From: Buddleja alternifolia
Lineage: Eukaryota; Streptophyta; Magnoliopsida; Lamiales; Scrophulariaceae
Length of the DNA stretch: 64,000 nt
Assembly (NCBI GenBank): GCA_019426215.1
Contig: CM033402.1
Location: forward strand, 19,659,104 to 19,723,103
Direction: 5' to 3'
Part shown: piece after piece, positions 31,700-42,822 of the stretch
How positions within the stretch are numbered: the first letter of the stretch is position 1
Layout of the letters: the number at the start of each line of letters is the position of its first letter
Notes under the pieces: model-generated
Seen by the model: only the letters and a program-made list of their open reading frames with translations
Told to the model about the DNA's origin: nothing
Databases searched by the model: none
Program-made: the position numbers and the translations under genes

Positions 31700-34600
31700 T
31701 CACGAAGGGTCCGCGAGGATGAAGGACTCTTTGTCTCTTGGTCCATCCATCCCTAAGTAAGGTTTTAGACGTTGAGCGTTGACCAAGAAAGTATGTCCTT
31801 TATCTGTTGTAAGCTCGACGGCGCCGGATGGATAGACCTGGGAAATCAAAAATGGGCCCGACCATCGAGACTTAAGCTTCCCGGGGAAGAGTCGGAGTCG
31901 AGAGTTGTATAGCAACACCCGCTCTCCCTTGTGGAATTCCCGGGGGAGAATATGTTTGTCATGCCACATTTTGGTCCGCTCCTTATAGAGTTTTGCGTTC
32001 TCATAGGCAAGATGACGCCATTCTTCGAGCTCGTTGAGTTGTAGCAAACGTTGTGTACCTACACTTTGAGAGTCAAAATTTAGAAACTTAATGGCCCAAT
32101 AAGCACGATGCTCGAGTTCAACGGGCAAGTGACATGTTTTGCCAAAAACAAGACGATACGGGGACATGCCAATTGGGGTTTTATAGGCGGTCCGATAAGC
32201 CCAAAGAGCATCATCCAATTTAAGGGACCAATCCTTTCTTGATGCGTTGACAGTTTTTTCTAAAATACGCTTAATCTCCCTATTCGAGACCTCCACTTGG
32301 CCACTAGTTTGTGGGTGGTATGGGGTCGAAATTTTATGCTTCACCCCGTACTTGGTCAATAAAAGTTCAAACTGCCTGTTGCAGAAGTGGGTGCCCCCGT
32401 CACTAATGATGGCTCGGGGAGTTCCAAATCGAGTAAAAATATGCTTCTTCAGAAAACGAGTGACAACCCGAGCATCATTAGTAGGCAAGGCCACGGCTTC
32501 CACCCATTTGGAGACATAGTCTACCGCAACAAGGATATATTTATTTGAACAAGAACTAGGGAAAGGGCCCATGAAATCCACACCCCATACATCAAACAAC
32601 TCACACTCTAACATGCTATTTAAGGGCGTTTCATGATGTTTAGAGATGTTCCCCATTCGTTGACAGCGATCACAAGATTTGACATAATGATGTGCATCTT
32701 TAACAAGAGTAGGCCAGAAGAAACCTGATTGGAGGATCTTAGCTACCGTTTTGGAAGGCCCAAAATGGCCACCTACCGTCATATCATGACAATGAGATAG
32801 GATAGCATGCACGTCCGTTTCGGGTATGCAACGTCGAATTAAGCCATCTGCACAAACTTTGAATAAAAAGGGTTCGTCCCAAAGATATTGATTTACATCA
32901 AATAGAAATTTTTTCTTTTGATGAAAAGTGATATCCGGGGGAAGACGGCCCGTAACAATGTAATTGGCAAAGTTAGCATACCAAGGTGAAATTTTTTCAG
33001 AAATAGCAAGGAGGTGTTCATCCGGGAATTCCTCACGAATTGGTGTCTCATCTAACGGATCATTCACTAGCTCTAATCGTGAGAGGTGGTCGGCTACTAC
33101 ATTTTCGGTGCCTTTCTTGTCTTTTATCTCTAAATCAAATTCTTGGAGTAACAAAATCCACCTAAGAAGTCTTGGTTTAGCATCTTTCTTGGCAAGCAAA
33201 TATTTTAAAGCCGAATGATCAGTGTAAACTATCACTTTGTTTAGCACGAGGTAAGAGTGGAATTTATCGAATGCAAAGACTATGGCGAGTAATTCTTTTT
33301 CCGTGGTGGCATAATTCAATTGTGCATCATTAAGAGTTTTACTAGCATAGTAAATGGTTCGAAATACCTTTTCCTTCCTTTGGCCAAGGACCGCTCCAAC
33401 CGCGGTGTCACTCGCATCACACATCAATTCGAATGGTAAGCTCCAATCGGGGGATGACATGATAGGGGCGGAAACTAAGCGTTCCTTCAAATCAAGAAAG
33501 GCCTGCATACAAGAAGAATTGAAATCAAAAGGTGCATCTTTAACAAGCAAATTAGACAACGGTTTCGCAATTTTAGAGAAATTCAAGATGAATCGCCTAT
33601 AGAAACCAGCATGCCCGAGAAAACTCCTAACAGCTTTTACCGATGTGGGCGGGGGAAGTTTTTCAATGACCTCAATCTTGGCTTGGTCCACTTCGATCCC
33701 TTTTTGAGAGATCTTGTGGCCAAGCACAATCCCCTCCCGGACCATTAAATGGCATTTTTCCCAATTCAAAACAAGGTTGGTTTCTTCACAACGTTTAAGC
33801 ACAACATTTAGATGAGCAAGACAAATATCAAAAGTTGTTCCGAAAACAGAAAAGTCATCCATAAAAATTTCAAGGAAATCTTCAACCATATCATGAAAAA
33901 TAGCCATCATGCATCTTTGAAAAGTGGCCGGGGCATTACACAAGCCAAATGGCATCCTTCTATAAGCAAATGTGCCATAAGGACAAGTGAAAGTGGTTTT
34001 CTCTTGGTCCTCAGGATCTATGGCAATTTGATTATAGCCGGAGTAACCATCTAGAAAACAATAGAAATCATGCCCGGCTAATCGTTCAAGCATTTGGTCA
34101 ATAAAGGGGAGGGGGAAATGATCCTTACGTGTGGCATCATTCAACTTACGGTAATCTATACATACACGCCACCCACTAATTATACGAGTTGGGATAAGCT
34201 CATTATTCGCATTCTCAATTACCGTTATCCCCCCTTTCTTAGGCACCACTTGGGTAGGGCTCACCCACGCACTATCAGAAATAGGATAGATTATACCTGA
34301 GTCGAGCAGTTTAATCACTTCCTTCTTTACTACCTCTTGGATTTGTGGGTTTGATCTCCTTTGGGGTTGGCGTGTAGGCTTGGTGGAGTCCTCCATAAGT
34401 ATTTTGTGCATACATATCGCTGGACTAATGCCTTTGATGTCCGCAAGTTTCCACCCAAAAGCCCGTTTGTGAGATCTCAACACCGTCATTAATTGCTCTT
34501 CTTGTGATCCTGAAAGAGATGAGGAAATGATCAATGGGAGTGTTTCGTCGTCGTTCAAGTACACATATTTAAGGTGGGAGGGGAGGGGTTTGAGTTCGAG

Positions 34601-37252
34601 AGAGGGGGGTTCTTCAATAGATGGGCGAGGTGATCCTGACAATGATCTATCAACTTTGATGAATCCTCCCGAATGAGAGGAAGATTTGTACTCCAAGCTT
34701 AGAACCCTTTCCACTAGATCATCTTTCTCCGAGTCCACTTGCATGGATTTCATAAGATTCTGTTCGAGAGAATTTTCAATTGTATTGTCCTGTAAATACT
34801 CAACAATCAAATGGTCAAATGTATCAATTCGATAACACGAGTCATGATCAATAGGATGTTTAAGGACTTTGTAAACATCAAAGGTAACTTTGTCATCGCC
34901 CACATTCAAGGTAAGCTTACCATTAGCAATGTCAATTACCGCCTTACCCGTGGCTAGGAATGGTCTCCCTAGGATTAATGGTACCTCCACATCTTCTTCC
35001 ATGTCGAGTACTACGAAATCAACGGGAAAATAAAACTTGTCGACTTGGACAATAACGTCTTCGATTATCCCCTTGGGCCTCTTGATCGATCGGTCGGCTA
35101 GTTGAAGGCTCATTGAGGTCGGCTTGGGATTTCCAAGGCCTAGCTTTTTAAATAGTGAGTATGGAAGAAGATTGATGCTGGCCCCCGAGTCACATAACAC
35201 CTTCTTGAATGATAGGGATCCAATCGTGCACGGGATTGTGAGGCTCCCGGGATCTTGGAGCTTAGTTGGCAATTTATTGAGCAATACGGCGGAGCATTCT
35301 TCCGTGAGGCACACCGTCTCATTCTCTTCCCACTTCTGCTTGTTGGAGAGTATGTCCTTGAAGAACTTCACATAATTCGGCATTTGGAGAATGGCGTCAA
35401 TAAACGGAATATTAATTCTCACTTCCCGAAGGATTGCCAAAATTCGAAGAAAGCTCGGATCCATCTCCTTTTTCTTCTTTTTGTGAGCATTTGGGAAGGG
35501 GAGACGAACTTCGATAGGGGGAGAAAGCGTTGGATTAGACGGATGAAAACCCACTGAAACAGTAGGCGGCGCCTGGGCGCGTATATCGGCGCCTAGGCGC
35601 GGATCTGTTGGCGCCTGGGCGTGCATTTCGGGGCGCTCGGGCGCGGGATGCAGAACATATGCATCTGGCAGGTTTGTGGGTGGCGCCTGGGCGCGTATAT
35701 TGGCGCCTAGGCGCGGATCTGTAGGCGCCTGGGCGTGCAGGTCGGGGCACTCGGGCGCGAGAAACAGAGAATTTTGTCCAGAACAGGGTAGATCAGGCGC
35801 CTGGGCGTGCATGTCGGGGTGCTCGGGCGCGGATGTACTGGCAGTGTCATTCTCCAATTGTTTGCCACTTCTCAAGGCTATGGCATTGCATTGGGCCTTC
35901 GGGTTCTTTTCCGTGTCGCTTGGGAGAGTCCCCGGGGCTCTACCGTTAACCGCATTAGAAAGTTGCCCTACTTGTGTTCGCAAATCCTTCATCTCCATAC
36001 ACATATCCTTTATCATACCCCGAAGTTCGTTGAAAGATGTATCGGACTTTTTCATGTGAGCATCTAGTTTCTCATCGATTGTGGGAGGTCGCATTTGCAC
36101 TTGACCTTGACCTTGTCCATTGAAATTGCCTTGCCTCGGGGGTGGGTTATTGAAGGGTGGCCGTGGAGCTTGATAGATCCCCGGTTGATAGATCCCCGGT
36201 TGTGCGTTCTGTGCGGGGTTGGGCCTTTTTGGAAAATTCTCGGGTATATGAAAGTTCACCCGAGGTTGATTTTGATTCCCTACATAATTAACATTGCCAA
36301 CCTCCGGTTCCAAGACTACTACTTCCTCAATACAAGCAACCTTTTTAGAGGATGAGGCCTCTTCATCGTCGGGGTAAAGCTCGTCTTCTCGGGCCAACTG
36401 TTCGACTTTGTCCCATACACTTTGACAGTCTAACCCAAGGAGATCTCCTCCCGCACCCGCGTTGAGTCTATGCCGAATACGTGACCTAACCCCATCATAG
36501 AAATGGAGTACTTGTTCATTCAACCCAAAATTATGATCGGGACATTTACGGAGCATGCCCTTATATCTAGCCCAAGCCTCGGCTAAAGATTCATTGCTCC
36601 TTTGCCTAAACCCTTTTATATTACTCTGTAGCTCATTGATTTTTGAGGGTGGAAAGAATTTATTTAAAAAGGCATCGACCAACTCACTCCATGTTGTAAT
36701 AGATTGTGGAGGTAAGGATTTGTACCATGTTGTCGCCCTATCCTTCAATGAGAAATGGAAGACTCTTAGACGAATCGCATCAAGATCTCGTGGGTGATAT
36801 TGAATGGTCACAAGAGCCTCATCTATGGTTTCCAAATGAGCGTGTGGTGATTCGTGCGGTTCTCCATAGAAAGGATCTCCTTGCACCATATTAAAAATGT
36901 GAGCCGGAAAGTGGTAGTTTGGTGTGAAGAAATTAGGCACGACTACGGGCCCCGGAATGGTATGGACCCTAGGTGGTAAGCTATCCCGAACCGACGGGAG
37001 TTGTGGAGGAGGTACCGCTTGCATGGCTTGTAGAACACCTTGTAACCACTCCCTAGTTTCCGGTGAGTTCATGTCCGGGAAATTTCCATTTGGGTTTTGG
37101 TTGAGATTATTGGCCATTTCTCTTGCTCGCCTACTAGTCCGAAGAACTCGTTCAATTTCGGGCTCCAACTCGTATAGAGACTTGTTTGAGGAGCGGGTCA
37201 TGCACCTCAAGAACCTAATAATTAAATACAAGAACAAAATTAGACTAATCAC
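31700..37252 (-). CDS. Athila gag-pol polyprotein, intact
   Basis: 1850 codons without interruption; a second Met at residue 18 ([20 protein letters not shown]) is the more likely start. The gag domain covers about residues 150-290 ([20 protein letters not shown]), without a visible CCHC knuckle. A Pro-rich repeat region is near 470-570, and the aspartic protease DSG is near residue 687 ([10 protein letters not shown]). RT lies at about 985-1160 with FMDD near 1129. RNase H follows with CDAS near 1278. Integrase has the zinc-binding H-H-C-C near 1480-1530 and the catalytic Asp (GVDFMG), Asp (ISDGG) and Glu (GQVEVSN) near 1555, 1615 and 1655. The domain order PR-RT-RH-INT defines Ty3/gypsy, and the residues match the Athila lineage. 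It would supply particle, reverse transcription and integration functions. Confidence 0.95.
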   Translation of the reverse strand: MISLILFLYLIIRFLRCMTRSSNKSLYELEPEIERVLRTSRRAREMANNLNQNPNGNFPDMNSPETREWLQGVLQAMQAVPPPQLPSVRDSLPPRVHTIPGPVVVPNFFTPNYHFPAHIFNMVQGDPFYGEPHESPHAHLETIDEALVTIQYHPRDLDAIRLRVFHFSLKDRATTWYKSLPPQSITTWSELVDAFLNKFFPPSKINELQSNIKGFRQRSNESLAEAWARYKGMLRKCPDHNFGLNEQVLHFYDGVRSRIRHRLNAGAGGDLLGLDCQSVWDKVEQLAREDELYPDDEEASSSKKVACIEEVVVLEPEVGNVNYVGNQNQPRVNFHIPENFPKRPNPAQNAQPGIYQPGIYQAPRPPFNNPPPRQGNFNGQGQGQVQMRPPTIDEKLDAHMKKSDTSFNELRGMIKDMCMEMKDLRTQVGQLSNAVNGRAPGTLPSDTEKNPKAQCNAIALRSGKQLENDTASTSAPEHPDMHAQAPDLPCSGQNSLFLAPECPDLHAQAPTDPRLGANIRAQAPPTNLPDAYVLHPAPERPEMHAQAPTDPRLGADIRAQAPPTVSVGFHPSNPTLSPPIEVRLPFPNAHKKKKKEMDPSFLRILAILREVRINIPFIDAILQMPNYVKFFKDILSNKQKWEENETVCLTEECSAVLLNKLPTKLQDPGSLTIPCTIGSLSFKKVLCDSGASINLLPYSLFKKLGLGNPKPTSMSLQLADRSIKRPKGIIEDVIVQVDKFYFPVDFVVLDMEEDVEVPLILGRPFLATGKAVIDIANGKLTLNVGDDKVTFDVYKVLKHPIDHDSCYRIDTFDHLIVEYLQDNTIENSLEQNLMKSMQVDSEKDDLVERVLSLEYKSSSHSGGFIKVDRSLSGSPRPSIEEPPSLELKPLPSHLKYVYLNDDETLPLIISSSLSGSQEEQLMTVLRSHKRAFGWKLADIKGISPAICMHKILMEDSTKPTRQPQRRSNPQIQEVVKKEVIKLLDSGIIYPISDSAWVSPTQVVPKKGGITVIENANNELIPTRIISGWRVCIDYRKLNDATRKDHFPLPFIDQMLERLAGHDFYCFLDGYSGYNQIAIDPEDQEKTTFTCPYGTFAYRRMPFGLCNAPATFQRCMMAIFHDMVEDFLEIFMDDFSVFGTTFDICLAHLNVVLKRCEETNLVLNWEKCHLMVREGIVLGHKISQKGIEVDQAKIEVIEKLPPPTSVKAVRSFLGHAGFYRRFILNFSKIAKPLSNLLVKDAPFDFNSSCMQAFLDLKERLVSAPIMSSPDWSLPFELMCDASDTAVGAVLGQRKEKVFRTIYYASKTLNDAQLNYATTEKELLAIVFAFDKFHSYLVLNKVIVYTDHSALKYLLAKKDAKPRLLRWILLLQEFDLEIKDKKGTENVVADHLSRLELVNDPLDETPIREEFPDEHLLAISEKISPWYANFANYIVTGRLPPDITFHQKKKFLFDVNQYLWDEPFLFKVCADGLIRRCIPETDVHAILSHCHDMTVGGHFGPSKTVAKILQSGFFWPTLVKDAHHYVKSCDRCQRMGNISKHHETPLNSMLECELFDVWGVDFMGPFPSSCSNKYILVAVDYVSKWVEAVALPTNDARVVTRFLKKHIFTRFGTPRAIISDGGTHFCNRQFELLLTKYGVKHKISTPYHPQTSGQVEVSNREIKRILEKTVNASRKDWSLKLDDALWAYRTAYKTPIGMSPYRLVFGKTCHLPVELEHRAYWAIKFLNFDSQSVGTQRLLQLNELEEWRHLAYENAKLYKERTKMWHDKHILPREFHKGERVLLYNSRLRLFPGKLKSRWSGPFLISQVYPSGAVELTTDKGHTFLVNAQRLKPYLGMDGPRDKESFILADPS
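35565..35835 (-). repeat. GC-rich repeat inside gag-pol coding sequence
   Basis: The DNA GGCGCCTGGGCG..GGCGCCTAGGCGCGGATCT is repeated about every 112 bp, two full copies and a partial one. It encodes the peptide repeats [20 protein letters not shown]. The same palindromic words occur in the LTR and the pol/3' ORF spacer. Confidence 0.85.
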
Positions 37253-37335
37253 GAAAATAAAAGAAAATCAAGAAATAAACGAAAACTAAGAATTATAAAA
37301 AATGTAAATGAAAATCAAAAACTAAAATAAACAAG
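37253..37335 (-). other. Leader between PBS and gag
   Basis: Short AT-rich untranslated leader of Athila copy 1; nothing else seen. Confidence 0.6.
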
Positions 37336-37353
37336 TCCCCGGCAACGGCGCCA
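37336..37353 (-). promoter_or_regulatory. Primer binding site, tRNA-Asp type
   Basis: On the minus strand TGGCGCCGTTGCCGGGGA lies six bases after the 5' LTR; it is the complement of the 3' end of plant tRNA-Asp, as in Athila elements. Confidence 0.9.
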
Positions 37354-37359
37354 AAAACT

Positions 37360-39089
37360 TGACACGCTAAAAGCTAACGTGCTATGATAGCAAGTGCACT
37401 AGACGTATGTAGTAATAAGTGGACAAAAAGTCCGGGTTGTCGAACCACGGAAACTTAAATTTTAGTTTATGATTAATGAAAATGGACAAAAGTAGATTGC
37501 AATAAAACGAGTAAGCTAGTGACGAACCAAAAAGAAACGAACTATAGATTAAATCTCACGTATGATAAAATGACTAAGGCACATGCTACAACCGAATCTA
37601 CTCGTCAATATAGATGAGCTACTCTTCGAATTATTAGACTCCTATTGCTTTGGTGGAAATTCCTTAGATAATTATTACTCGATGTCTCGGCACATAATAA
37701 TCCTATGATTAATTGATGGTTCTCTAAATATGTCTATCCGAGAATCTAATCAATAACCACGCATTAACGTTCTAGAGTTTCCCCCGATAAATCCGGCTAA
37801 CCGCACCCGGAAATCTTTACCTATTTCTAGGAGCAATTTCACATTAGTTTCGGATGATGTGTTGATTCATTTGAACCCTAACCTATCTTCTCTCGAATGA
37901 CTAGACTAGGCAAGATAGCAAGCATATGGTGATCAAGCACATGATTGTAATAAAAGCTCAAAATCAACACACAAAGCAATATGAGAATTAATACGAAAAT
38001 TCACTTCACATATATTGATTCATAAATTGGCTTTCACATGGCCTTAGTTCTACAATATTAGCCTCTCATCAAAGCTTTAAGAAAATCTAATACAAACATA
38101 TACATACTCATGGAAATAAACATGTAAATGCAAATAATTAAAACTCCCTCAATTGATTGATGATGGATCCTTGCTTTTGATCTTCAATCCTTAACTCCTC
38201 TCTCTTTGTTCCCCTCCAAAATTGATGAAGAATGGTGATGAATGATGATGAGTGAAAAGTGATGGCCAAAATGCCTCTCTCTCTTCCCTCCTCCAAGATG
38301 TCATCGGTCAAGTGTGCTCAAAAATCCTTAAGAAGACCACCACAAATCAGCTCTTAGTGTGTGTCTCCCCTAGTGTGTCCTCCACTACTCTTAAAGTGAG
38401 TAGTATAAAATTCCATAAAGTAGATCTACTAAGAAACATACTTATGACATCCCTCCCATACATGTGATGACCTCTTGGCTTTAAATGTTCAATTCCCCCA
38501 TCAAATGATGATCTTTTGGCTGAAAAGAATCAAAATTCGGGTGTGGACACGCCTAGGCGTGGCATTACGGCGCTTGGGCGCGGGATTCAGAATGCTGAAA
38601 TTAAATGCAATGTATCCTGCGCAGAAATCGTATTTCATTCATAACTTCCTCCACGAAACTCCGATTTGGATGATTCAAGTCCTCATTTGAAGCTAACACA
38701 TAGTTCTACAACATTGTAGAAGGGAACTTCATCCAATTCGGCCTCTAAACATACGGAAATAGCGCTCGAACGTGGAAAGTGGTGTAGATACGGCGCCCGG
38801 GCGTGGGCAAGATGGCGCCCAGGCGTGGTAAGCAGAATGTTGACGTTATTTCCATCTTGTCCGGCGCCTGGGCGTGGGTTTTTAGGCGCTTGAGCATAGG
38901 GGTGCGTAGCAATTTGGCCTAAACTTGTTTTATACGTCATTTTTCATCCCGTTCTTTGATTGTATCCATTTAAGACCTGAAATCACTTAATGCACGAATT
39001 AAACGCACATGTGGCAAGAATCAAGCGATAAATGAACCTAAAATATAAACGCAAAGGGGCTTAAAAACACGTAAAAATGCCTCTTATCA
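37360..39089 (-). repeat. 5' LTR of Athila copy 1
   Basis: Near-identical to 25958-27688. Followed at 39090-39094 by the target duplication GCTAT. Confidence 0.95.
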
Positions 39090-39094
39090 GCTAT

Positions 39095-39780
39095 CTAAAC
39101 TGATGCTTCCTCTGCTTATTTTGCAATTTCTTAGCTACTGAAAAATGGTCAGAAGTGGAAAAATTATCATATATTCTTCAAGTTTTGCATACAATTAAAT
39201 TCCAACTTAACAAACACCAATTAAATTTGACAATCTTTTTCTTCAACAAATTAGTGTTCAATTTACTTCCAATCAATGAATATTCATTCAGCTTAATGCA
39301 ACAAAGTAAAATTACACACACCCCTTAGTTAGTATTATCATCTTCAATTTCCTCTAAACAGGAACAATCAACAATTCTTTCCCAAAACACATTAGACGAC
39401 ATCAACTTCTAAACTAAGTTCAAGTAAGACGAACTTTAACCAAAACAAACTTTTCATAATTTATGGTACATGTAACGGGCAAGATCAAAGCTTAAACCAA
39501 AATAACAGTTTTGTTCTTTAAACATGACAATAAACTTTACCTTCCAATTTGCGGATCTAAAGAATTAAAGTGCAGAATTGGGCGGAAGAAGGGGATCTTT
39601 GGCTTGAGCATATTTGGCTGAACTAGGCAATTCAAGTTTAAGTAAAATGGGAGAGACATAGGTTTGTATAGTGTATTTGGCTAGAGCATATTTGTCCATC
39701 CCTTTGTGCATTTTAATCACTTTGACCTAATTTACCCGAATTTTCCCATATCAGTATGTACACGAGTCTCTTGTTACTAG
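39095..39780 (-). promoter_or_regulatory. Upstream part of mudrA and right end region of the MULE
   Basis: On the minus strand a leader-like stretch at about 39600-39543 ends in a splice donor (GGAAG/GTAAAG). This pairs with the acceptor before the mudrA ATG, so the Athila lies in a 5'-UTR intron. Further out GGGAAAATTCGGGTAAATT (39752-39734 on -) has the look of a MULE terminus, but no matching left end was found. No coding sequence. Confidence 0.45.
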
Positions 39781-40014
39781 TTTTTCATACAAAAACATAC
39801 TAAAAAACAAGCCTCAATCCTCTCCATATTGTCATTTCTCTCAGGCAAAATTATTCTTAAAATGTCTTATGCATATCGCAATCTTTCACATAAATATTAT
39901 TAGAAATAAACACCCAAGAGATATGTCCATACAATTCACTTGGTTGCAACTTTTGGTGTAATGGTGTATTTTTCTTTATAAATACAGCTCATTATTCATC
40001 ATTTGAATCACTTA
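39781..40014. other. Intergenic, no feature recognised
   Basis: AT-rich; nothing is supported beyond the TTA target site at its right edge. Confidence 0.5.
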
Positions 40015-40431
40015 GGCTATGTTTGGTTATGTTTTGGGATGGTATTTTGGTGAGAATTATTGATGAGAAATTCATGGGGACACATGCATATTTGATGAGA
40101 TTGTGTTCGGTTTTATTTTGGAAGCTGGTTTTTTGGTGTTTCTTTTATGAGATAGTGTCTGGTTTTGTTTCCAGAGGGAACAAAAGTTAATGTAGTAGTC
40201 AAATCATGAAGCTTTTGTCTATTAATAATTAGTTAATGATCGAAAGTTAAGAGAGGGGAGAGGCAAAAGTAGGGGACAATAATTGGATTGTAGATTTTCA
40301 AATAAATAATCATTGTGTTTTTTTTTTTTACCAAAAAGTAACATATTTTTTGCCCAAAATTGTGTTAAACAAACACAATCAGGCCAAAATTTTGGACCAA
40401 ATTGGGTTTGGAAACATATCCAAACATAGCC
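40015..40431. mobile_element. Tourist-like (PIF/Harbinger) MITE, copy 1
   Basis: The 417-bp element starts GGCTATGTTTGGTTATGTTT and ends AAACATATCCAAACATAGCC, a good terminal inverted repeat, flanked by TTA on both sides (40012-40014 and 40432-40434), the 3-bp duplication of PIF/Harbinger elements. It has no coding capacity. Confidence 0.85.
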
Positions 40432-40890
40432 TTAGAAATATATACAAATATAAAATATACTCTCCAAATACTTTAGATACTTGAGTTGTGCATTATTGTC
40501 TTTGATGAATGGCACCACCCCTCCATCTCGATCTCTTCTCTCCGTATACATTTAAATATTATATCTATGTACTTAAATATGATTTGATGATATATATATA
40601 TGTATATACCGTTAAAAGCTCTATTTTTGGTGACATAAATATACAAATATGAGTTTATAAAAACATATATATATATTTTAATATTCTAATAAATAGATAT
40701 ATATATATATTAAGTTAAATTTTTTATTTTTGGTGACAATAAATATTGAAATCTGATTTTGTATATATATACATAATATCTTTTACAAATTTGATATCTA
40801 TGTATACATTTAGATTTCATTAATATTCATATATATTTTAATATTAAGTATAATTTTTCATATATTTATTTTAATATTATATATATATAT
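40432..40890. repeat. Flank duplicate: joins copies of 42322-42403 and 45360-45745
   Basis: 40432-40503 repeats the sequence right of MITE copy 2 (AAATATATACAAATATAAAA through GCATTATTGTCTTTG). 40509-40890 repeats 45360-45745 (GGCACCACCCCTCCATCTCG, CGTATACATTTAAATATT, ACCGTTAAAAGCTC). About six bases separate the two. The intervening 2.95 kb with the DUF1635 gene is absent here. Confidence 0.85.
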
Positions 40891-40982
40891 ATAAAATAGA
40901 AATGATCCTATTAGGAGAAAGAAGATAAACACTTCAAAAAATCCTATTTATAGCTTCTTGGTTGATAGATATAATTTTCAAT

Positions 40983-41080
40983 GACTCTTGATTAAATCAA
41001 GAGGGTGGGCACTGCAATGGGCCATGATAGAAGCAATTCCTCGTTCAAGAAATCCCTTCACACCCATATCATGCAATCTT
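40983..41080 (-). pseudogene. 5' fragment of a mitochondrial dicarboxylate carrier-like gene
   Basis: The minus strand reads MGVKGFLERGIASIMAHCSA followed by HPLDLIK and then stops two codons later. Plant mitochondrial dicarboxylate carriers (DIC, uncoupling-protein-like) begin with a very similar peptide, including the PLDLIK signature that follows the first membrane helix. Homology stops exactly after that signature, so the rest of the six-helix carrier is gone. Some substitutions (ER for EG, H for G in the helix) suggest decay. The pyrimidine-rich DNA upstream may be its old 5' UTR. It cannot encode a working carrier. Confidence 0.7.
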
Positions 41081-41690
41081 CTGTAAAGAATTGAAATAGA
41101 AAAAAGAATGTAAAAACGGAAAAAGGTAAGAATAGGGGCTGGAAATAGAGAAGATATATAGTGTGTGTGACAGAGAGAGAATGATAGAAAGAGAACATGT
41201 GGAGGTCGAGCAAACGACGGCAAAAAAAAAAGAAAAGAACTCCATAGATACAAAACCCGACTATAGGGCTAGGCGCATCCGAAAACTATACCTTGCACAC
41301 TAAATTTCAAGGAAAAAGGTGGCTATTTTTCATGTTAACAACAATCAAAAGAACGCCTTATATACTTATACGTGTGGGGAAAAAAATATAAGATTCAGAA
41401 AAAAAAAAAATAGGAGTTGAACAACTCGCAATCCAACACCATGAAAGTGGGTAAGAATTAGAGATGTGGAAATAATGAAAAAGAGAGAGAGAGAGAGAGA
41501 GGAAAAGTAAGAGTTGTTGGCAGAAGTTGGACTACACGAAGAGTGGTGGGTTGTCATTGTTGTGTGTGGGAAGCAGAGAACAAAGGAAAAAAAATAAAAT
41601 TAGGGAGCCGGACGGGGACGACGATGGTAGAGGTTGGCGGAAGTGATAGATCGTGAAAGTTGAGAAAAGAAACCCTTTAGCTTGAAATCA
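41081..41690 (-). other. Possible old 5' flank of the carrier fragment
   Basis: Contains (GA)n runs at about 41484-41503 and mixed low-complexity DNA. No gene is supported. Confidence 0.4.
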
Positions 41691-41927
41691 TGTTAGATTA
41701 AAGAAAACTCTGTAGAGAACTTGTATTACTGAGTAATATATATAGAGAGTTACATAGAGTTGGTAAACAAGTAAACCCTAAACTATAAATAAGGAAAGAT
41801 AAATACAAAGAAAGATATTCTAAGTTGTAAAGATAAATACAAGGAAATATAAGATAAGAAAAGATCATATACTAATCTAAAAGATATATGAAAGATCATA
41901 TACTAATCTAAAAGATATATTCTAACA
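41691..41927 (-). repeat. Short Ty1/copia-type solo LTR
   Basis: 237 bp with inverted ends TGTTAGA / TCTAACA, typical of copia LTRs. On the minus strand a TATATA-type box and CTCAGTAATACAAGTTCTC promoter-like end are placed as in a U3-R-U5 unit. Flanks are AATCA and TTGGG, so there is no target duplication. The right side abuts a truncated MITE. Confidence 0.75.
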
Positions 41928-42321
41928 TTGGGATGGTATTTTGGTGAGAATTATTGCTGAGAAATTTATGGGGACACGTGTATATTTGATGAGATTGTGT
42001 TCGGTTTTATTTTGGAAGTTGGTTTTTTGGGTTTTTTTTATGAGATAATGTTTGGTTTTGTTTCCAAAGGGAACAAAAGTTACTGTAGCAGTCAGATCAT
42101 GAAGTTTTTGTCTGTTAATAATTAGTTAATGATTGAAAGTTAAGAGAGAGGAGAGGCAAAAGTAGGGGACAATACCTGAGTTGTAGATTTTTAAGTAAAT
42201 AATCATTGTTTTTTTTTTACTAAAAAAGTAACATATTTTTTGTCCAAAATTGTGTTAACCAAACACAATCGGGTCAAAATTTTGGACCAAATTGGGTTTG
42301 AAAACATATCCAAACATAGCC
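41928..42321. mobile_element. Tourist-like MITE, copy 2, truncated
   Basis: Same element as 40015-40431 but lacking about its first 20 bp, where the copia LTR begins (TTGGGATGGTATTTTGG). The right terminus CCAAACATAGCC and TTA are intact. Confidence 0.85.
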
Positions 42322-42822
42322 TTAGAAATATATACAAATATAAAATATACTTTATACTCTCCAAATACTTTAGATATTTGAGTTGTGCATTATTGTCTTT
42401 GGTTCTAATAATCGAATTCCCGGCGGTGTTCGTATTTCGTTTTACTCAAGAAATTCGGAGCAACGTGATTCTAATCAAGTTCGATTGAAGTAACACTTCC
42501 GCATTAAATACGCTCACGATTTCTCACAATTAATAAACTTATGGTAATGATTGTCCTTATAACTAGAGTGCCCAGACATCATAAACAATCCTTACACCGC
42601 CTTTCCTTCAAACCAAAATTTTCTTCTCATCTTTAAGCGAAACACATTGTTCAGATTATATGAAACATTAACCTCAAACATAAAAAACACTTGAGCAAAC
42701 TAACTGCATTTTGACAAAAGAAAAAATAAAATAAATAAAAAGCTAAGTTACTCAAAATTAAAAACAGTGTATGCCATTTACACCACTCCCCGCCTTCCTA
42801 TTTATACAAAAATTCCCTACTT
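42322..42822. other. 3' flank of the DUF1635 gene
   Basis: The first 80 bp match 40432-40503. The rest is the likely 3' UTR and terminator region of the DUF1635 gene, without other features. Confidence 0.5.

Larger units (their letters stand above)
25958..39089 (-). mobile_element. Complete Athila-type Ty3/gypsy retrotransposon, 13.1 kb
   Basis: Two LTRs in direct orientation (1731 and 1730 bp, a small number of differences by eye) are flanked by the 5-bp target duplication GCTAT (25953-25957 and 39090-39094). Inside, on the minus strand: PBS, an intact gag-pol ORF, a repeat-rich spacer, an intact 439-aa 3' ORF, an internal hairpin/G-tract and a PPT. The polyprotein and 3' ORF arrangement is that of the Athila lineage of plant gypsy elements. 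All visible parts look capable of function, and the low LTR divergence indicates recent insertion. It sits inside the MULE. Confidence 0.95.
2050..39770. mobile_element. Large Ulp1-carrying Mutator-like element (KI/Kaonashi-type), interrupted by two retrotransposons
   Basis: Inferred composite. A DUF1985/Ulp1 gene lies at the left on + and a mudrA transposase at the right on -, the pairing known from KI-type MULEs in Arabidopsis and CUMULE-type elements in melon. Between them lie an E2-like gene, other gene pieces and tandem repeats, many sharing an AGTATCC motif. Removing the 11177-17714 and 25958-39089 insertions leaves roughly 18 kb. The part right of the Athila insertion (39090 to about 39770) fits the 5'-UTR of mudrA. 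The ends are approximate; no clear terminal inverted repeat was found, in keeping with non-TIR MULEs. The transposase is broken, so the copy is not autonomous. Confidence 0.65.

Noticed and set aside
35124..36355. Plus-strand frames of 83-127 codons
   Set aside because: Antisense shadows of the intact gag-pol ORF, lengthened by its GC-rich repeat.
40978..41253. Reading the whole 91-codon minus frame as a protein
   Set aside because: Only the last ~30 codons show carrier similarity; the upstream part is pyrimidine-rich leader-like DNA.
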